Source of the DNA: Desulfobacca acetoxidans DSM 11109
GTDB taxonomy: Bacteria > Desulfobacterota > Desulfobaccia > Desulfobaccales > Desulfobaccaceae
Direction of reading: 5' to 3'
Length of the DNA: 64,000 bases
Assembly (NCBI RefSeq): GCF_000195295.1
Contig: NC_015388.1
Location: 2,542,001-2,606,000, forward strand
The position numbers were made by a program, and so were the translations under genes. This document shows, in pieces, positions 27,287 through 36,986 of this stretch; positions within the stretch are counted from its first letter, which is position 1; every line of letters starts with the position of its first letter. Below the pieces are notes generated by a model, which did no database searches, had not been told where the DNA came from, and saw only the letters and a program-made list of their open reading frames with translations.

Positions 27287-27442
27287 AGAAAGGCCAGCGT
27301 ACGGAAAGACAATGATCAGAGGGCAGGGGCAGTGCCAAGAAAGACAAATACAGGCATCATACCGGAAACCGGCAATCGACAAGTCCCTCTCATCGGTTGT
27401 AGGTAAATTATATTTAATATTCGTTAGTTAGGTGAAATCCAG

Positions 27443-28066
27443 ATGATCCAGAAAGTTATGAGCGTCGGCATGTTGGAATCGAATTGTTATATTTTGGGGG
27501 ATGAGCTTACCCGAGAGGCCGTAGTAATCGATCCGGGTGGAGACGGCCCCGATATTTTGGCAGTCTTGCAGCAAGAGAACCTCAAACTCAAGATAATCAT
27601 CAACACCCATGGCCACTTCGACCATGTCGGCGCCAACCAGGAACTTAAGGAGGCTACGGGAGCACCCATTGCCATCCATACGGCCGACGCCGACATGCTG
27701 AATCAACCCTCTGCCGAAGCCTTATTTTTTACCGGGGGACGGTTACGGCCCTCTCAGGCCGATATATTATTGAAAGAAGATGACATCCTCGAATTTGGGG
27801 AGTATCAGCTAAAGGTCCTCCACACCCCGGGACACACCGTGGGTGGAATCTGCCTGGTCCTGCAGAACGAACCCATAGTCTACGTAGGCGACACCCTGTT
27901 CGCCGGCTCCATCGGTCGGACCGATTTCCCGGGCGGTTCCTACAATGATCTGATCGCCTCGGTGCGAACCAAGATTTTCCCTTTGGGAGATCATTATCTG
28001 GTTATGCCAGGTCATGGGCCGGCCACCACGGTAGGCCAGGAACGGCAATATAATCCTTTCTTTTAA
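27443..28066 (+). CDS. Metallo-beta-lactamase-fold hydrolase, glyoxalase II-like
   Basis: A 207-residue MBL-fold protein. The dinuclear metal motif THGHFDH lies at residues 55-61, followed by HTPGHT, YVGDTLFAGSIGRTDFPGG and the final PGHGP. These are the elements of glyoxalase II/YcbL-type thioester hydrolases. There is no fused rhodanese. It probably hydrolyses S-acyl glutathione-like or other thioesters in the cytoplasm; the substrate is not known. It stands alone, 156 bases after the exporter. Confidence 0.9.
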   Translation: MIQKVMSVGMLESNCYILGDELTREAVVIDPGGDGPDILAVLQQENLKLKIIINTHGHFDHVGANQELKEATGAPIAIHTADADMLNQPSAEALFFTGGRLRPSQADILLKEDDILEFGEYQLKVLHTPGHTVGGICLVLQNEPIVYVGDTLFAGSIGRTDFPGGSYNDLIASVRTKIFPLGDHYLVMPGHGPATTVGQERQYNPFF

Positions 28067-28191
28067 AAGATCAACACCTTTTAAACCTCTGGCTATCTCT
28101 CGGAAACGAATCCATTTGGGGCCAAAGGAGCTTTAAATTGGAAAGAGGGAAACAAAACTTGCGGATCCAAGTATATTCCTGCTAATATGCT

Positions 28192-29403
28192 ATGTTAGCC
28201 ATCTTGCAAGCTAAAAAGATTATTTTGGGCGTCACCGGCGGCATTGCCGCTTATAAGGCGGTAGAATTGCTCCGCCGGCTGATCAAAGCCGAAGCTCGGG
28301 TACAGGTGGTGATGACCAGGAGCGCCCAGGAATTTGTCGCGCCGCTCACGTTCCAGGCTCTATCCGGGGTTCCGGTGCGCACGGCGCTCTTCGGCGTAGA
28401 TGCCGCCCCCTTGGAGCATATCTCCCTGGGCCAGGATGTCGACGCCCTGGTAATTGCACCTGCTACCGCTAACATTATCGGCAAAATAGCCGCTGGCTTA
28501 GGCGATGATCTTCTTACTACCGTGGTTCTGGCAGCTACCCGACCTATCCTGGTCTGCCCCGCCATGAACGTCAAGATGTACGAAAACCCTGTGGTGCAGG
28601 AAAACCTGGAACGCCTCAGGCTGCGGGGGTTTCACCTGATGCCGCCTGATTCGGGAGAAATGGCCTGCGGCGCTTATGGGTCTGGCCGGTTGCCGGAGCC
28701 TGCCGACATCGTCGAGGCACTGGCAACGCTGTTGACCCCCAAAGACCTACAGGGACGCCGCATCCTCGTGAGCGCCGGCCCCACCCATGAAGACCTGGAT
28801 CCGGTGCGCTTTTTAACCAACCGCTCGACCGGTAAGATGGGCTATGCCCTGGCACAGATGGCCAGACGGCGCGGTGCTGATGTCTGTCTGGTCAGCGGCC
28901 CTTCTTCCCTGGCGGCGCCCCTGGGAGTGGAACGCCTCATGGTGAGATCGGCGCTGGAGATGCAGCAGGTGTTGTTGGAACGATTCCCGGAAACCGATGC
29001 CTTGTTGATGGCCGCAGCAGTGAGCGATTATCGGCCGGCCAGTTTTGCCGGTCAGAAAATTAAGCGGGGCGGCGACGAAATGATCGTCCGACTTACCCAC
29101 AACCCGGATATCCTGCAAAGTTTGAGTTCCCTCAAAACCAGACAGGTGATGGTGGGGTTCGCCGCCGAGACCGAGGACATTTACACCCATGCCAGACAGA
29201 AATTGGAACGCAAACATCTAGACCTGATCGTGGCCAACGACGTCAAGGCATTGAATTCCGGTTTTGCTGTAGACACCAACCAGGTAACCATCATACACCG
29301 TTCGGGACAGGTGGAACCGTTGCCGCTGCTCAGCAAAGCCGCCGCCGCCGACCGGGTTTTGGATCGCCTGGTCGCTTTGCTGGACGCCCCTTTGGTAAGG
29401 TGA
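28192..29403 (+). CDS. coaBC: Bifunctional phosphopantothenoylcysteine decarboxylase/synthetase
   Basis: Catalyses two steps of CoA synthesis: CTP-dependent joining of cysteine to 4'-phosphopantothenate (CoaB) and FMN-dependent decarboxylation (CoaC). The CoaC half (residues 1-185) has GVTGGIAAYKA, LVIAPATANIIGKIA, PAMNVKMYENP and the MACGAYGSGRL active-site Cys loop. The CoaB half has ILVSAGPTHEDLDPVRFLTNRSTGKMG and the VGFAAET region. At 403 residues it is normal length. A UDG gene follows after 7 bases. Confidence 0.96.
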   Translation: MLAILQAKKIILGVTGGIAAYKAVELLRRLIKAEARVQVVMTRSAQEFVAPLTFQALSGVPVRTALFGVDAAPLEHISLGQDVDALVIAPATANIIGKIAAGLGDDLLTTVVLAATRPILVCPAMNVKMYENPVVQENLERLRLRGFHLMPPDSGEMACGAYGSGRLPEPADIVEALATLLTPKDLQGRRILVSAGPTHEDLDPVRFLTNRSTGKMGYALAQMARRRGADVCLVSGPSSLAAPLGVERLMVRSALEMQQVLLERFPETDALLMAAAVSDYRPASFAGQKIKRGGDEMIVRLTHNPDILQSLSSLKTRQVMVGFAAETEDIYTHARQKLERKHLDLIVANDVKALNSGFAVDTNQVTIIHRSGQVEPLPLLSKAAAADRVLDRLVALLDAPLVR

Positions 29404-29410
29404 TGCCCCG

Positions 29411-30166
29411 ATGTCTGCGACAGCTCAAGAGGAGTTGCACCGCCTGACCGTCACGCTCAAGGAATATGTGCGTTATCAACAGCGTCTGGGCCTGCGGTTG
29501 GTGGAGCATATCTCAAAACCCATTGTCGCAGAGCCGGTCGTAAAGTCCGAGTCGATCCCGGCTCCGGAATTAACTCTGCAACCGGCGTCGGAGGTGCCAC
29601 CGCAGGAGGTGATAACCCTGGAAGAGGTCAGGGCCGAATTGGGCGACTGTCAGCGCTGCAAGCTCTGGCGAACGCGCACGCACCTGGTCTTTGGCGCTGG
29701 CGACCCCCACGCCCGTCTGGTTTTCATCGGTGAAGCACCGGGTGAGGCTGAAGACCGGCAGGGTGAGCCTTTTGTCGGCCGGGCCGGGCAACTCCTGAAC
29801 CGGCTGTTGTCCAAACTGGAGATCAGCCGCCAGGAAGTTTATATCACCAATATTAATAAGTGCCGGCCTCCCAATAATCGAACCCCGGAGGCTGACGAAA
29901 TTGCTGCCTGTCGGCCCTTTCTATGGAAGCAGCTCCAAGCCATCAGGCCACAGGTTATCGTTACCCTGGGGGCAGTGGCTATCCATGCGCTTTTGGAGAC
30001 GAAAGCGCCTTTGAACCGACTCCGGGGACACTGGCAACAGTGGCGCGGTATTGCCGTCATGCCCACGTTTCACCCCTCCTATCTCCTTCGGGTGCCTCAG
30101 GAGAGGGTCAAAACCTGGGAGGATATGCAGCAGGTACTGGCCCTTTATAGACCTTCAAAGGATTAA
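29411..30166 (+). CDS. Uracil-DNA glycosylase, iron-sulfur family 4/5
   Basis: Removes uracil from DNA in base excision repair. The [4Fe-4S] ligands are visible: Cys 80 and 83 (CQRC), Cys 151 (NKCRPP) and Cys 167. The family-4 active-site motif [20 protein letters not shown] and the later [10 protein letters not shown] loop are intact. The first 70 residues are a poorly conserved leader. At 251 residues it is slightly long. It is probably co-transcribed with coaBC, 7 bases away. Confidence 0.93.
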   Translation: MSATAQEELHRLTVTLKEYVRYQQRLGLRLVEHISKPIVAEPVVKSESIPAPELTLQPASEVPPQEVITLEEVRAELGDCQRCKLWRTRTHLVFGAGDPHARLVFIGEAPGEAEDRQGEPFVGRAGQLLNRLLSKLEISRQEVYITNINKCRPPNNRTPEADEIAACRPFLWKQLQAIRPQVIVTLGAVAIHALLETKAPLNRLRGHWQQWRGIAVMPTFHPSYLLRVPQERVKTWEDMQQVLALYRPSKD

Positions 30167-30221
30167 TCGGCAGGTGTTAGGACTACCGGTCCAAATCGCT
30201 AAACTTGATTGAGTTGAGTAA

Positions 30222-31607
30222 ATGATTAGACCATCGCAGAATCCTTGCTGCCTCACTCGGCGGGCTGCCATGTATAAAGCATACCGGCGTTTCCCGGTGG
30301 TGATCGCTATGGTCGGGATCTGGTTGCTGGTCAGCGCCGGGGTTTATCCGGCAATGAGCTCTGAGCAGGCCCCCGGACAGATATATATCCTTACGGCTGC
30401 GGGATCGATTAATCCCGGTCTGGCCGACTTTATTCTGGAAGGCATCCGGAGTGCGGAGAAGGCCCAGGCCGAGGCTTTGGTGGTACAGTTAGACACTCCA
30501 GGCGGTTTGGACACTGCCATGCGTCGGATTGTCCAGGGTATCATTAACGCCAAGGTTCCTGTCGTGGTGTATGTTGCCCCCAAAGGCGCCCGAGCCGCTT
30601 CGGCTGGATTGATGATTACTCTGGCCGCTCATATCTCTGCGATGGCGCCGGGGACGAACATTGGCGCCGCCCATCCGGTGGCCATCGGCACCCAGAAACT
30701 CGACAAGGTCATGGGAGCAAAAGTGATCAATGACATGGTCGCCTATGTCCGCTCCCTGGCCGCCGACCGGGGCCGCAATGCTGATTGGGCCGAAAAAGCG
30801 GTCCGTCAGAGTGTCTCGGTTACCGCCGGTGATGCCCTAAAGTTAAAGGTTATCGACGTCCTGGCCGATGATCTTCCAGATTTACTAAAAAAGATCGACG
30901 GTCGGTCGGTGCGCCTAACCCAGGATCTTAAAACGCTGAAAACAGCCAAGGCCTCGACGGTTTTTATCACCGAAGGACTGCACCATCGCATTTTAAAGCA
31001 TCTGGCCGACCCCAACATCGCCATGATCCTGATGATGGTGGGGTTGGCCGGGCTGTATTTTGAGTTGGCCCATCCCGGAGTGATTCTGCCCGGGGTGATT
31101 GGCGGTATCTGTTTACTGCTGGCATTCTATGCCTTTCAGACTCTGCCGGTGAATTTTATCGGCATCCTTTTGATTATATTGGCCTTCATCTTTTTTCTGC
31201 TGGAAATTTATGTTACCAGTTACGGTATGCTGTCAATAGCCGGGATTATCTCCCTGGCTTTAGGCGGCATGATGTTATACCGCAGAGAGGAACTGGAAGT
31301 GGGGGTTTCACTCGGTGTACTACTCACCACCGTTGTGGCGGTGTCAGTCTTTTTCCTGGCCGTTGCCTATCTGGCAATGCGGGCCCAACTCCGCAAACCT
31401 TTGACTGGCATGGCCGGTCTGGTGGGAGAAAGGGGAGTAGCCCTGATTGATCTCAACCCTAACGGCAAGATCCTGGTACATGGAGAGTATTGGGAGGCTC
31501 GGGCCGAGGAATTTATTCCCCAGGGCGAGCCGGTGGAAGTTGTGCAGGTGGATAATCTTAATCTCTTGGTACGTCGAGTCTCACAACCCGCGAAAGGAGG
31601 AGTATAA
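30222..31607 (+). CDS. NfeD-type membrane serine protease
   Basis: Full-length NfeD (461 residues) with a signal or anchor segment ([19 protein letters not shown]), a ClpP-class protease domain (about residues 50-240), four to five transmembrane helices and a C-terminal OB-fold NfeD domain. The catalytic Ser is Ser 127 in ARAASAG. The paired Lys is near residue 167 (GAKVINDM), at the spacing seen in archaeal PH1510. That enzyme cleaves stomatin, and a stomatin-like gene follows here by TAATG overlap. ATG 30270 (MYKAYRRF) is an alternative, perhaps better, start. Confidence 0.92.
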   Translation: MIRPSQNPCCLTRRAAMYKAYRRFPVVIAMVGIWLLVSAGVYPAMSSEQAPGQIYILTAAGSINPGLADFILEGIRSAEKAQAEALVVQLDTPGGLDTAMRRIVQGIINAKVPVVVYVAPKGARAASAGLMITLAAHISAMAPGTNIGAAHPVAIGTQKLDKVMGAKVINDMVAYVRSLAADRGRNADWAEKAVRQSVSVTAGDALKLKVIDVLADDLPDLLKKIDGRSVRLTQDLKTLKTAKASTVFITEGLHHRILKHLADPNIAMILMMVGLAGLYFELAHPGVILPGVIGGICLLLAFYAFQTLPVNFIGILLIILAFIFFLLEIYVTSYGMLSIAGIISLALGGMMLYRREELEVGVSLGVLLTTVVAVSVFFLAVAYLAMRAQLRKPLTGMAGLVGERGVALIDLNPNGKILVHGEYWEARAEEFIPQGEPVEVVQVDNLNLLVRRVSQPAKGGV

Positions 31608-32374
31608 TGGGGTTTTCAACTCCGATAATTCTGTTGGTACTAATTGTCTTCTTTCTATTCAGCGCCATTAAAATTCTCAACGAATATGAACGTGGCGTGA
31701 TCTTCCGGCTCGGTCGGGCCCTGCCGGCGGCCAAAGGTCCCGGCGTCATCATCCTGATTCCCATAATCGATCAACTACGGAAAGTCAATCTCCAACTGGT
31801 TACCTATGATGTTCCTACCCAGGACGTCATCACCCGAGACAACGTCAGTGTGAAGGTCAACGCCGTGGTGTATTTCCGGGTAATGGAACCGGTCAAGGCT
31901 ATCATCGAGGTCCAGGACTATTTTCAGGCCACGGCTCTTTTGGCACAGACGACCCTACGGAGCGTCTGCGGTCAATCGGAGCTGGATGAACTCCTGAGCT
32001 TTCGGGAAAAGATCAACCTGAGGCTGGCGGAAATACTGGACCAACACACCGACCCCTGGGGAATCAAGGTAACCCTGGTAGAAATCAAGGCCATAGACCT
32101 GCCTATTGAGATGCAGCGGGCCATGGCCAAACAGGCAGAGGCGGAGCGGGAACGCCGGGCCAAGGTCATTGCTGCCGAGGGCGAGTTTCAGGCTGCCACC
32201 AAGCTTTCGGAGGCAGCGCAGATCATGGCCGCTGAGCCGATTACCCTGCAGTTGCGGTATCTGCAGACTCTCCGGGAAATTGCCGCCGAAAAGAACTCCA
32301 CGACCCTCTTCCCGATCCCCATCGATCTGCTCACTCCCTTTATTAAGCTTGCGGACAGACTAAAAACTGATTAA
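31607..32374 (+). CDS. Slipin, stomatin-like SPFH membrane protein
   Basis: A 255-residue SPFH/Band 7 protein with an N-terminal membrane hairpin ([18 protein letters not shown]). The stomatin core follows ([42 protein letters not shown]), then the coiled-coil [21 protein letters not shown]. The protein oligomerises and organises membrane microdomains. Its ATG overlaps the NfeD stop. In archaea and bacteria this pair forms a protease and scaffold unit in membrane quality control. Confidence 0.95.
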   Translation: MGFSTPIILLVLIVFFLFSAIKILNEYERGVIFRLGRALPAAKGPGVIILIPIIDQLRKVNLQLVTYDVPTQDVITRDNVSVKVNAVVYFRVMEPVKAIIEVQDYFQATALLAQTTLRSVCGQSELDELLSFREKINLRLAEILDQHTDPWGIKVTLVEIKAIDLPIEMQRAMAKQAEAERERRAKVIAAEGEFQAATKLSEAAQIMAAEPITLQLRYLQTLREIAAEKNSTTLFPIPIDLLTPFIKLADRLKTD

Positions 32375-32409
32375 AATACGCCATTGATAATAATATAAGG
32401 TGGATATTT

Positions 32410-32745
32410 ATGGGAAAGAAAGAGAGAAAAGAAAAGAAGGAAAAGCCCCTAGATCGCATGACAGCCAAAGAACTCCGGGAACATGCCCTGTCTCTAGGAG
32501 AAATCGTTGGTGTCCACGGCATGAATAAAGAAGAACTCATTGCCGCTATCAAAGAAATCAAAGGCATTACGGATGAGGGAAACAAAAAGGTCAAAACCGT
32601 TAATGTTCGAGAACTGAAAGAAAAAATTAATCTGCTGCGTCAGGCCAAACTGACCGCCAGCGAAGGTGGAGAAGGCCGCGCCCGGATCAATGTCTTGCGC
32701 CGAAGAATTAACCGCCTGAAAAAAAGAACTCGGAAAGCCGCTTAG
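32410..32745 (+). CDS. Small basic Rho-N/SAP-like domain protein
   Basis: A 111-residue, very Lys/Arg-rich protein. The central DRMTAKELREHALSLGEIVGVHGMNKEELIAAI resembles the helix-extended-helix of the Rho N-terminal/SAP fold, which binds nucleic acids. The second half (NVRELKEKINLLRQAK and ARINVLRRRINRLKKR) is helical and basic. It has no Rho ATPase. It is probably a nucleic-acid or ribosome-associated factor, but the function is unproven. It lies 35 bases after the slipin gene, with AAGGTGG upstream of the ATG. Confidence 0.7.
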   Translation: MGKKERKEKKEKPLDRMTAKELREHALSLGEIVGVHGMNKEELIAAIKEIKGITDEGNKKVKTVNVRELKEKINLLRQAKLTASEGGEGRARINVLRRRINRLKKRTRKAA

Positions 32746-32781
32746 TTACCTGCAACCATCTACCAAAAAGGTGCGTCCGCT

Positions 32782-34257
32782 ATGGCGATCGAAGAAAAGC
32801 AGCCCCAAGGCGGCAATGAGTCCAAAAACAGCCACGAGTCTTCCCATCCGGGACCGGCAGAATTAAAAATTTCGGCCATCGGCACCGATAAATCGTTTCC
32901 GAAGGGCAGTATTATCGTCCGACAGGGTGATAGTCCGGATAACTTTTATGTCATCCGGAAAGGGTCAGTGAAGGTCTTCCGTCTCAGCTCCGAGGGCATC
33001 CGCACCGATCTGACTACTTTGGGACCGGGGTCATATTTTGGCGAGTTGGCTATTATTACCCGCCAGCCCCGCACTGCTTTTGTCGAGGCCGAGCAAGACA
33101 CCCTGGTTACCGAGATCAGTCGGGAGGAATTCGAACAATTATTGGACGATAATCCTCCTCTGGCGAGACAGATCATCAGACAATTGACCCATTGGCTGGT
33201 GGAAGGCGACCGGCGCCTGGAAAAGCAGGTCGTACAGCAGGTGCGGCTGCGGGAAATATCCTTCTTCGATTATGTATTGATATTGGGCCTGAGCCTGATT
33301 TTTGCCCTCGGCTTCAATTTTTATAACGATAATCAGATTCCACTGATCGAGGGCTGGGGCGTGCCTGATTCAGTCACCACCATCTCCGTAAAGGATGCCC
33401 TGGAACGCTACCAGAAAAATGAACTCACTGTTATTGATGCCCGCAAAGACGGCTTTTTTCAACAGGAGCACATTAAGGAAGCAGTAAATTTCCAGGTAGT
33501 CTTTTTCGATCTGATGTTCCCCATGTACCGATTTACCTTGGAACATAAACAGGTAACCAAGGATTCACCGATCTTAATCTATGGTGGGACGTTCAGCCGC
33601 CGTTTTGATGTTGACCTGGCCCTGGCCCTTAAAAGCCGCGGATATGATAACGTCATGGTGTTGGACAATTATGGCGCCTGGCGGCATGCCTTTCCCCTCG
33701 AACATAAAGCCGTCAAGCCCCCGCCGCCCATGGATCTGGGATGGGCCGAATATCTTGAGTGGATCCCGGTTTCCATCTTTGTATTGCTGCTGCTGCCTCC
33801 GGTGCGCCGCAGCCCGTATCTCTCGGCCTTTTGCCGCCTGATTTTGGGAATCATCTTCATTCAGTTTGCTTTAAGCAAGATTATGCGGCCAGCGGTTTTT
33901 GCCTTGAACGTCGTGGATTACCAGATGATGCCCGCTTTAGGGGTGAATCTTTGGGCCCTTTTCCTCCCTTGGTGTGAACTGGTTTCCGGCCTCTTCCTCC
34001 TCCTGGGCATCCGCACCAGGGCCGCGGCCACAATTATTGGCGGTATGAATATCATGTTTATCACGGGGTTGGCTAACGCCATCATCCAGGGATTCCCCAT
34101 CAACTGCGGTTGCGTAGGTGAAACCGGTGAACCCGTTAATTGGTGGAAGGTTTTGAAGAATACCGGGATGTTGGTCATGACCATCCAGATCTTCCTCTAT
34201 GATCGCCTCTTTGTTCTGGATCGAGGCGGTTTTGTCTGGCGGGAAAGAAGAATATGA
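32782..34257 (+). CDS. Cyclic-nucleotide-binding, rhodanese-like and MauE/DoxX fusion protein
   Basis: A 491-residue membrane protein with three modules. Residues 30-150 are a CAP-type cNMP-binding domain with phosphate-binding cassette FGELAIITRQPRTAF, keeping Glu 88 and Arg 97. After a transmembrane helix (163-183), residues 200-305 form a rhodanese fold (VIDARKDGFFQQEHIKEAVNF). Its active-site loop reads ILIYGGTFSRR, so Gly 268 takes the place of the catalytic Cys. Residues 325-475 are a four-helix MauE/DoxX-like membrane domain with CGC (442-444). It overlaps the next lipoprotein gene by ATGA. It may sense a nucleotide and couple it to membrane redox or thiol chemistry. Confidence 0.85.
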   Translation: MAIEEKQPQGGNESKNSHESSHPGPAELKISAIGTDKSFPKGSIIVRQGDSPDNFYVIRKGSVKVFRLSSEGIRTDLTTLGPGSYFGELAIITRQPRTAFVEAEQDTLVTEISREEFEQLLDDNPPLARQIIRQLTHWLVEGDRRLEKQVVQQVRLREISFFDYVLILGLSLIFALGFNFYNDNQIPLIEGWGVPDSVTTISVKDALERYQKNELTVIDARKDGFFQQEHIKEAVNFQVVFFDLMFPMYRFTLEHKQVTKDSPILIYGGTFSRRFDVDLALALKSRGYDNVMVLDNYGAWRHAFPLEHKAVKPPPPMDLGWAEYLEWIPVSIFVLLLLPPVRRSPYLSAFCRLILGIIFIQFALSKIMRPAVFALNVVDYQMMPALGVNLWALFLPWCELVSGLFLLLGIRTRAAATIIGGMNIMFITGLANAIIQGFPINCGCVGETGEPVNWWKVLKNTGMLVMTIQIFLYDRLFVLDRGGFVWRERRI

Positions 34258-34631
34258 ACAGAACCCTTTTCAAACTGATGGCAGCCCTGGGATTGGTCCT
34301 AGGCCTGCTTATATTAAGCAGTTGCGGTGAATCCCGGACCCCTTTTGTGGGTTCCTATAAATCCGATGCCCCCCTCGGCGGCAAAACATATGTTGAACTC
34401 CTGCTCCGGGACAATGGCGAAGCTGATTGGACCATGGTGGAGGAGAATAAGACCTTAAAGTTCAAATGGCGGGTAGAAGACGGTCGTGTCTGGTTGTACA
34501 CCAAAGAAGGCGGTATCATAATCGCCACCCCTACGGATGGCGGCAGGCATCTCTCCGCCGACCTGAGCGGCGATTGGCATCCTGGCTGTCCGCCCGAGAA
34601 TTGCCTTACTTTTACCCGTCAGAAGAAGTAG
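34254..34631 (+). CDS. Small lipoprotein of unknown function
   Basis: A 125-residue protein with a clear lipoprotein signal (LMAALGLVLGLLILSSC, lipidation Cys 24). The mature part is a compact beta-rich domain (FVGSYKSD, TYVELLLRDNGEADW, FKWRVEDGRVWLYTKEGGI) with a paired Cys motif near the end (HPGCPPENC). The fold suggests a lipocalin-like or META-like barrel. It is translated with the fusion protein through an ATGA overlap, so the two probably work together at the envelope. Confidence 0.8.
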   Translation: MNRTLFKLMAALGLVLGLLILSSCGESRTPFVGSYKSDAPLGGKTYVELLLRDNGEADWTMVEENKTLKFKWRVEDGRVWLYTKEGGIIIATPTDGGRHLSADLSGDWHPGCPPENCLTFTRQKK

Positions 34632-34645
34632 AATAAGGTTTGCCG

Positions 34646-35851
34646 GTGAATATACGCCTTTTGAGACTGGCGCTCCTGGGTTGGTTTGCAATAGGATTGG
34701 GTTTCACGCCACAGCCCGGCTGGGGGCAGGAAAACGATCTCATTATCACTCGGTTGGGTTTGAGTCAGGTGCGTGGCACTTCTTTGTTGACCATCATGCT
34801 CAATCGTTCCGCCCAACCCAAGGTTTATCCCGTATCGGATCGCCGGTCCCCCCAGTTACTGATTGATTTTCCCCAGGCTAGAACCCTGGATCTGCCTCCA
34901 AATCAACCGGGAGATCATCATCTAGTTCAACAGGTGCGTCTGGTGGCCCTTCCAGGCGGCCAGGGGGTAAGGATCATTATGGATATCTCTCCCGGACAGC
35001 CATATGTGTATTGGCGCCTGAGTCGGGCTGGGACCAGTGGCGGCTATATGTATCTGGTCGGACTGAAACCTGATCTCCAGAGCGGCGGCTCCCCTCCTGG
35101 CCTGGCGTTAGAAAAACGCTCATATGCCGGCTCTCCGCCCCCACCCGCTGCCGATGCCTCCCGCCGGCCGGCTGCTTCAGCCCTTTCTTCTGAGAATCGG
35201 ACCTTGGCTGCTGGTGGTGCCACCTCAACGGCCACCTCAGAGTATCAGCAACCCTCATCCAATTCTATGCTTGAAATTGCTCAATTGCTGCCCCAAGCCG
35301 GGCCGGTGCTGGCTCTTTTGGAACAAAAGGGTTGGCAGGTCCAAGAAAATACTACCGCACGTGGTGGCGCCAAGGAATCCCGCAAATTTGCTCTCTCCAG
35401 TACGCAATATCCTGATCTGTCGGTGATCATTGAATATATCCCCGGGCACCCTGAAGTCTCCCCCGACATCGGTGTACTGGCTCTGTCCACTAATAATTAT
35501 ACCAGTAGTGAGGCCCAGAAATACAAGGAAATGAAACGTTGGGATATGCCCACCATCAAAAAACATTTTGAAGACATCGGTGATTATTACGACGACGGCC
35601 TCAAACCTCTGCGCCTCATCCTGCGTGAACAGACCAAAGCGACGGTACTTAGAAACTATGAATTCTATCGGCAGTATCTTCAGACGGCGGTGCCGCAGCA
35701 ATCGAATTTACCTGAAACTATCCTGAAACACACTCAGGAAAAGGTGAACAAGCGTCTGGAAGGAGTACAATACACCGAGTCGGAAAATCCTTTGGTAATC
35801 TATGACCAGGTGGATTTTTATTCCATCCGGATTTATTACGTGGGGAAATAA
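34646..35851 (+). CDS. Exported AMIN-domain-like protein
   Basis: A roughly 400-residue protein with an N-terminal signal (LALLGWFAIGLGF). An AMIN-like beta domain occupies about residues 30-140 (ITRLGLSQVRGTSLLTIMLN, SPQLLIDFPQARTLDLP, GVRIIMDISPG). AMIN domains target proteins to peptidoglycan or secretin complexes. A Pro/Ser-rich linker leads to a C-terminal domain (from about residue 210) that I do not recognise. GTG 34646 is preferred because AAGG lies 8 bases upstream; the frame is also open to TTG 34640. It lies after the lipoprotein in the same operon. Confidence 0.75.
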   Translation: MNIRLLRLALLGWFAIGLGFTPQPGWGQENDLIITRLGLSQVRGTSLLTIMLNRSAQPKVYPVSDRRSPQLLIDFPQARTLDLPPNQPGDHHLVQQVRLVALPGGQGVRIIMDISPGQPYVYWRLSRAGTSGGYMYLVGLKPDLQSGGSPPGLALEKRSYAGSPPPPAADASRRPAASALSSENRTLAAGGATSTATSEYQQPSSNSMLEIAQLLPQAGPVLALLEQKGWQVQENTTARGGAKESRKFALSSTQYPDLSVIIEYIPGHPEVSPDIGVLALSTNNYTSSEAQKYKEMKRWDMPTIKKHFEDIGDYYDDGLKPLRLILREQTKATVLRNYEFYRQYLQTAVPQQSNLPETILKHTQEKVNKRLEGVQYTESENPLVIYDQVDFYSIRIYYVGK

Positions 35852-36443
35852 CTACTTAGGCTATACCTCCTGAAAAATTTGATATCTTAGGAATTCCTGA
35901 TAGGGTCGGGTCCGTGGCCCGCCCCTGCAGGCCTTATTTTTTCACCTCCCGTCCCTTTTCTACCCATCCCTTACACCCCATGAGATTCTCCATTAATACT
36001 ATCATTGCATGTTTTTCTGTGTGAAATAAGGATTAAGGGGTCATTTATTGGACATTCGCTCTTTCCCCCTTATTTTACTATTAATTTATTCTAAAATATT
36101 TTCCTAGAGTCGGTTTTTAGACAAATACGGTTTAATTTTCTTAACTATTCAAAATCTTTTATATACTTACACAGTAAGAAAGTGAAGGTTATCCATTGTT
36201 AGCACTTGACTGATTAACAAATCCATGAATCTTCTTGAAACCGATTTTTGGCATATGACTTGCTGATTTCCACTTGAAGACTTTGCCTACCCCGCCGGCA
36301 GCGATTCCACAAACACGCCGCCGGAAAAATTCTTTTTATGAAGACCACCTGGCATCGTTGCAACCGGAAAGTCAGGTTAAAGGTTCTGAGCAGATGACAA
36401 AGGCGTGCTTTAGTCCGGTGCAGCAGCCCATAGACGCAACCCA
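35852..36443. other. 592-base intergenic region with two hairpins
   Basis: No supported gene. It contains a REP-like palindrome near its start (35900-35927) and an AT-rich centre (36040-36190). A second hairpin lies at 36295-36324 (CCGGC-A-GCG pairing with CGC-C-GCCGG, loop of 12), followed by AAAAATTCTTTTT. The second hairpin resembles an imperfect terminator or an mRNA leader element. A 76-codon minus frame at 36214-36444 has no features. No riboswitch consensus is recognised. Confidence 0.4.
35900..35927. repeat. REP-like palindrome, copy B, possibly also a terminator
   Basis: GGTCGGG and CCCGCCC pair around TCCGTGG, just after the AMIN-like gene. Read on the minus strand it matches the pattern GGCGGGCC-ACGG-ACCCG-CCCTAT shared with copies A, C and D. 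A TTATTTTTT run begins about 9 bases beyond, so it might also end the upstream transcript. Confidence 0.5.
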
Positions 36444-36866
36444 ATGATACCAGCCGGAAAACCTATCCCTATCAGCCTCTTGGTGCTCAATGAGGATATC
36501 CGCCGGCATATGCAGATTATTCTGGAGCGGAACAACTTCCAGCCGGTGATCATAGCCAATCCCAGTGAATTGCTGCTTGAATTAAAAGAGCGCCAGAATC
36601 CTATTATCTTTATCGATTGGGAGGCTGAAACCCAGTACGGGCCGTCTATCATCATGAACATCAAGGCCGCCTGTAAGGAAGGTGGGATAATCTTCCTTTA
36701 CGACAGAGAGCATCGCAATCTTATCCGAGAAGTCATGCAACTCGGGGTCTACGGCTGCATCCTAGATCCGTATAATGAATGGGAAATTCTTACCATGGTG
36801 AAACATCTTCTCACCAAAAAAACTGCCAAACCCGACCGCCGTAAGAAACCGATCACAAATCACTGA
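36444..36866 (+). CDS. Stand-alone degenerate response-regulator receiver domain
   Basis: A 140-residue protein with the alternating strand-helix pattern of a CheY-like receiver. Acidic residues Glu 17 and Asp 18 follow strand 1 (ISLLVLNED), and Asp 58 sits at the phosphorylation position (PIIFIDWE). The conserved Lys before strand 5's Pro is replaced (CILDPYN). The conserved Thr/Ser is also not clear (IIFLYD). Phosphorylation may be weak or lost. There is no output domain. No kinase adjoins, so the partner is unknown. Confidence 0.7.
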   Translation: MIPAGKPIPISLLVLNEDIRRHMQIILERNNFQPVIIANPSELLLELKERQNPIIFIDWEAETQYGPSIIMNIKAACKEGGIIFLYDREHRNLIREVMQLGVYGCILDPYNEWEILTMVKHLLTKKTAKPDRRKKPITNH

Positions 36867-36986
36867 CTTCTCACCTGAAAAGTTCAAGATTCAGAGTCGA
36901 AAAGCGGTAGACAAAGGCCTGAAGATTCTCGAGGGAAATCCGATCTATCTGTTTGAAAAGGATATGCTGCGGGAGAAAAAAACACC

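Noticed and set aside
36214-36444. 76-codon minus-strand ORF in the gap before the receiver gene
   Set aside because: No ribosome site, no family features, and it crosses the structured hairpin at 36295-36324.
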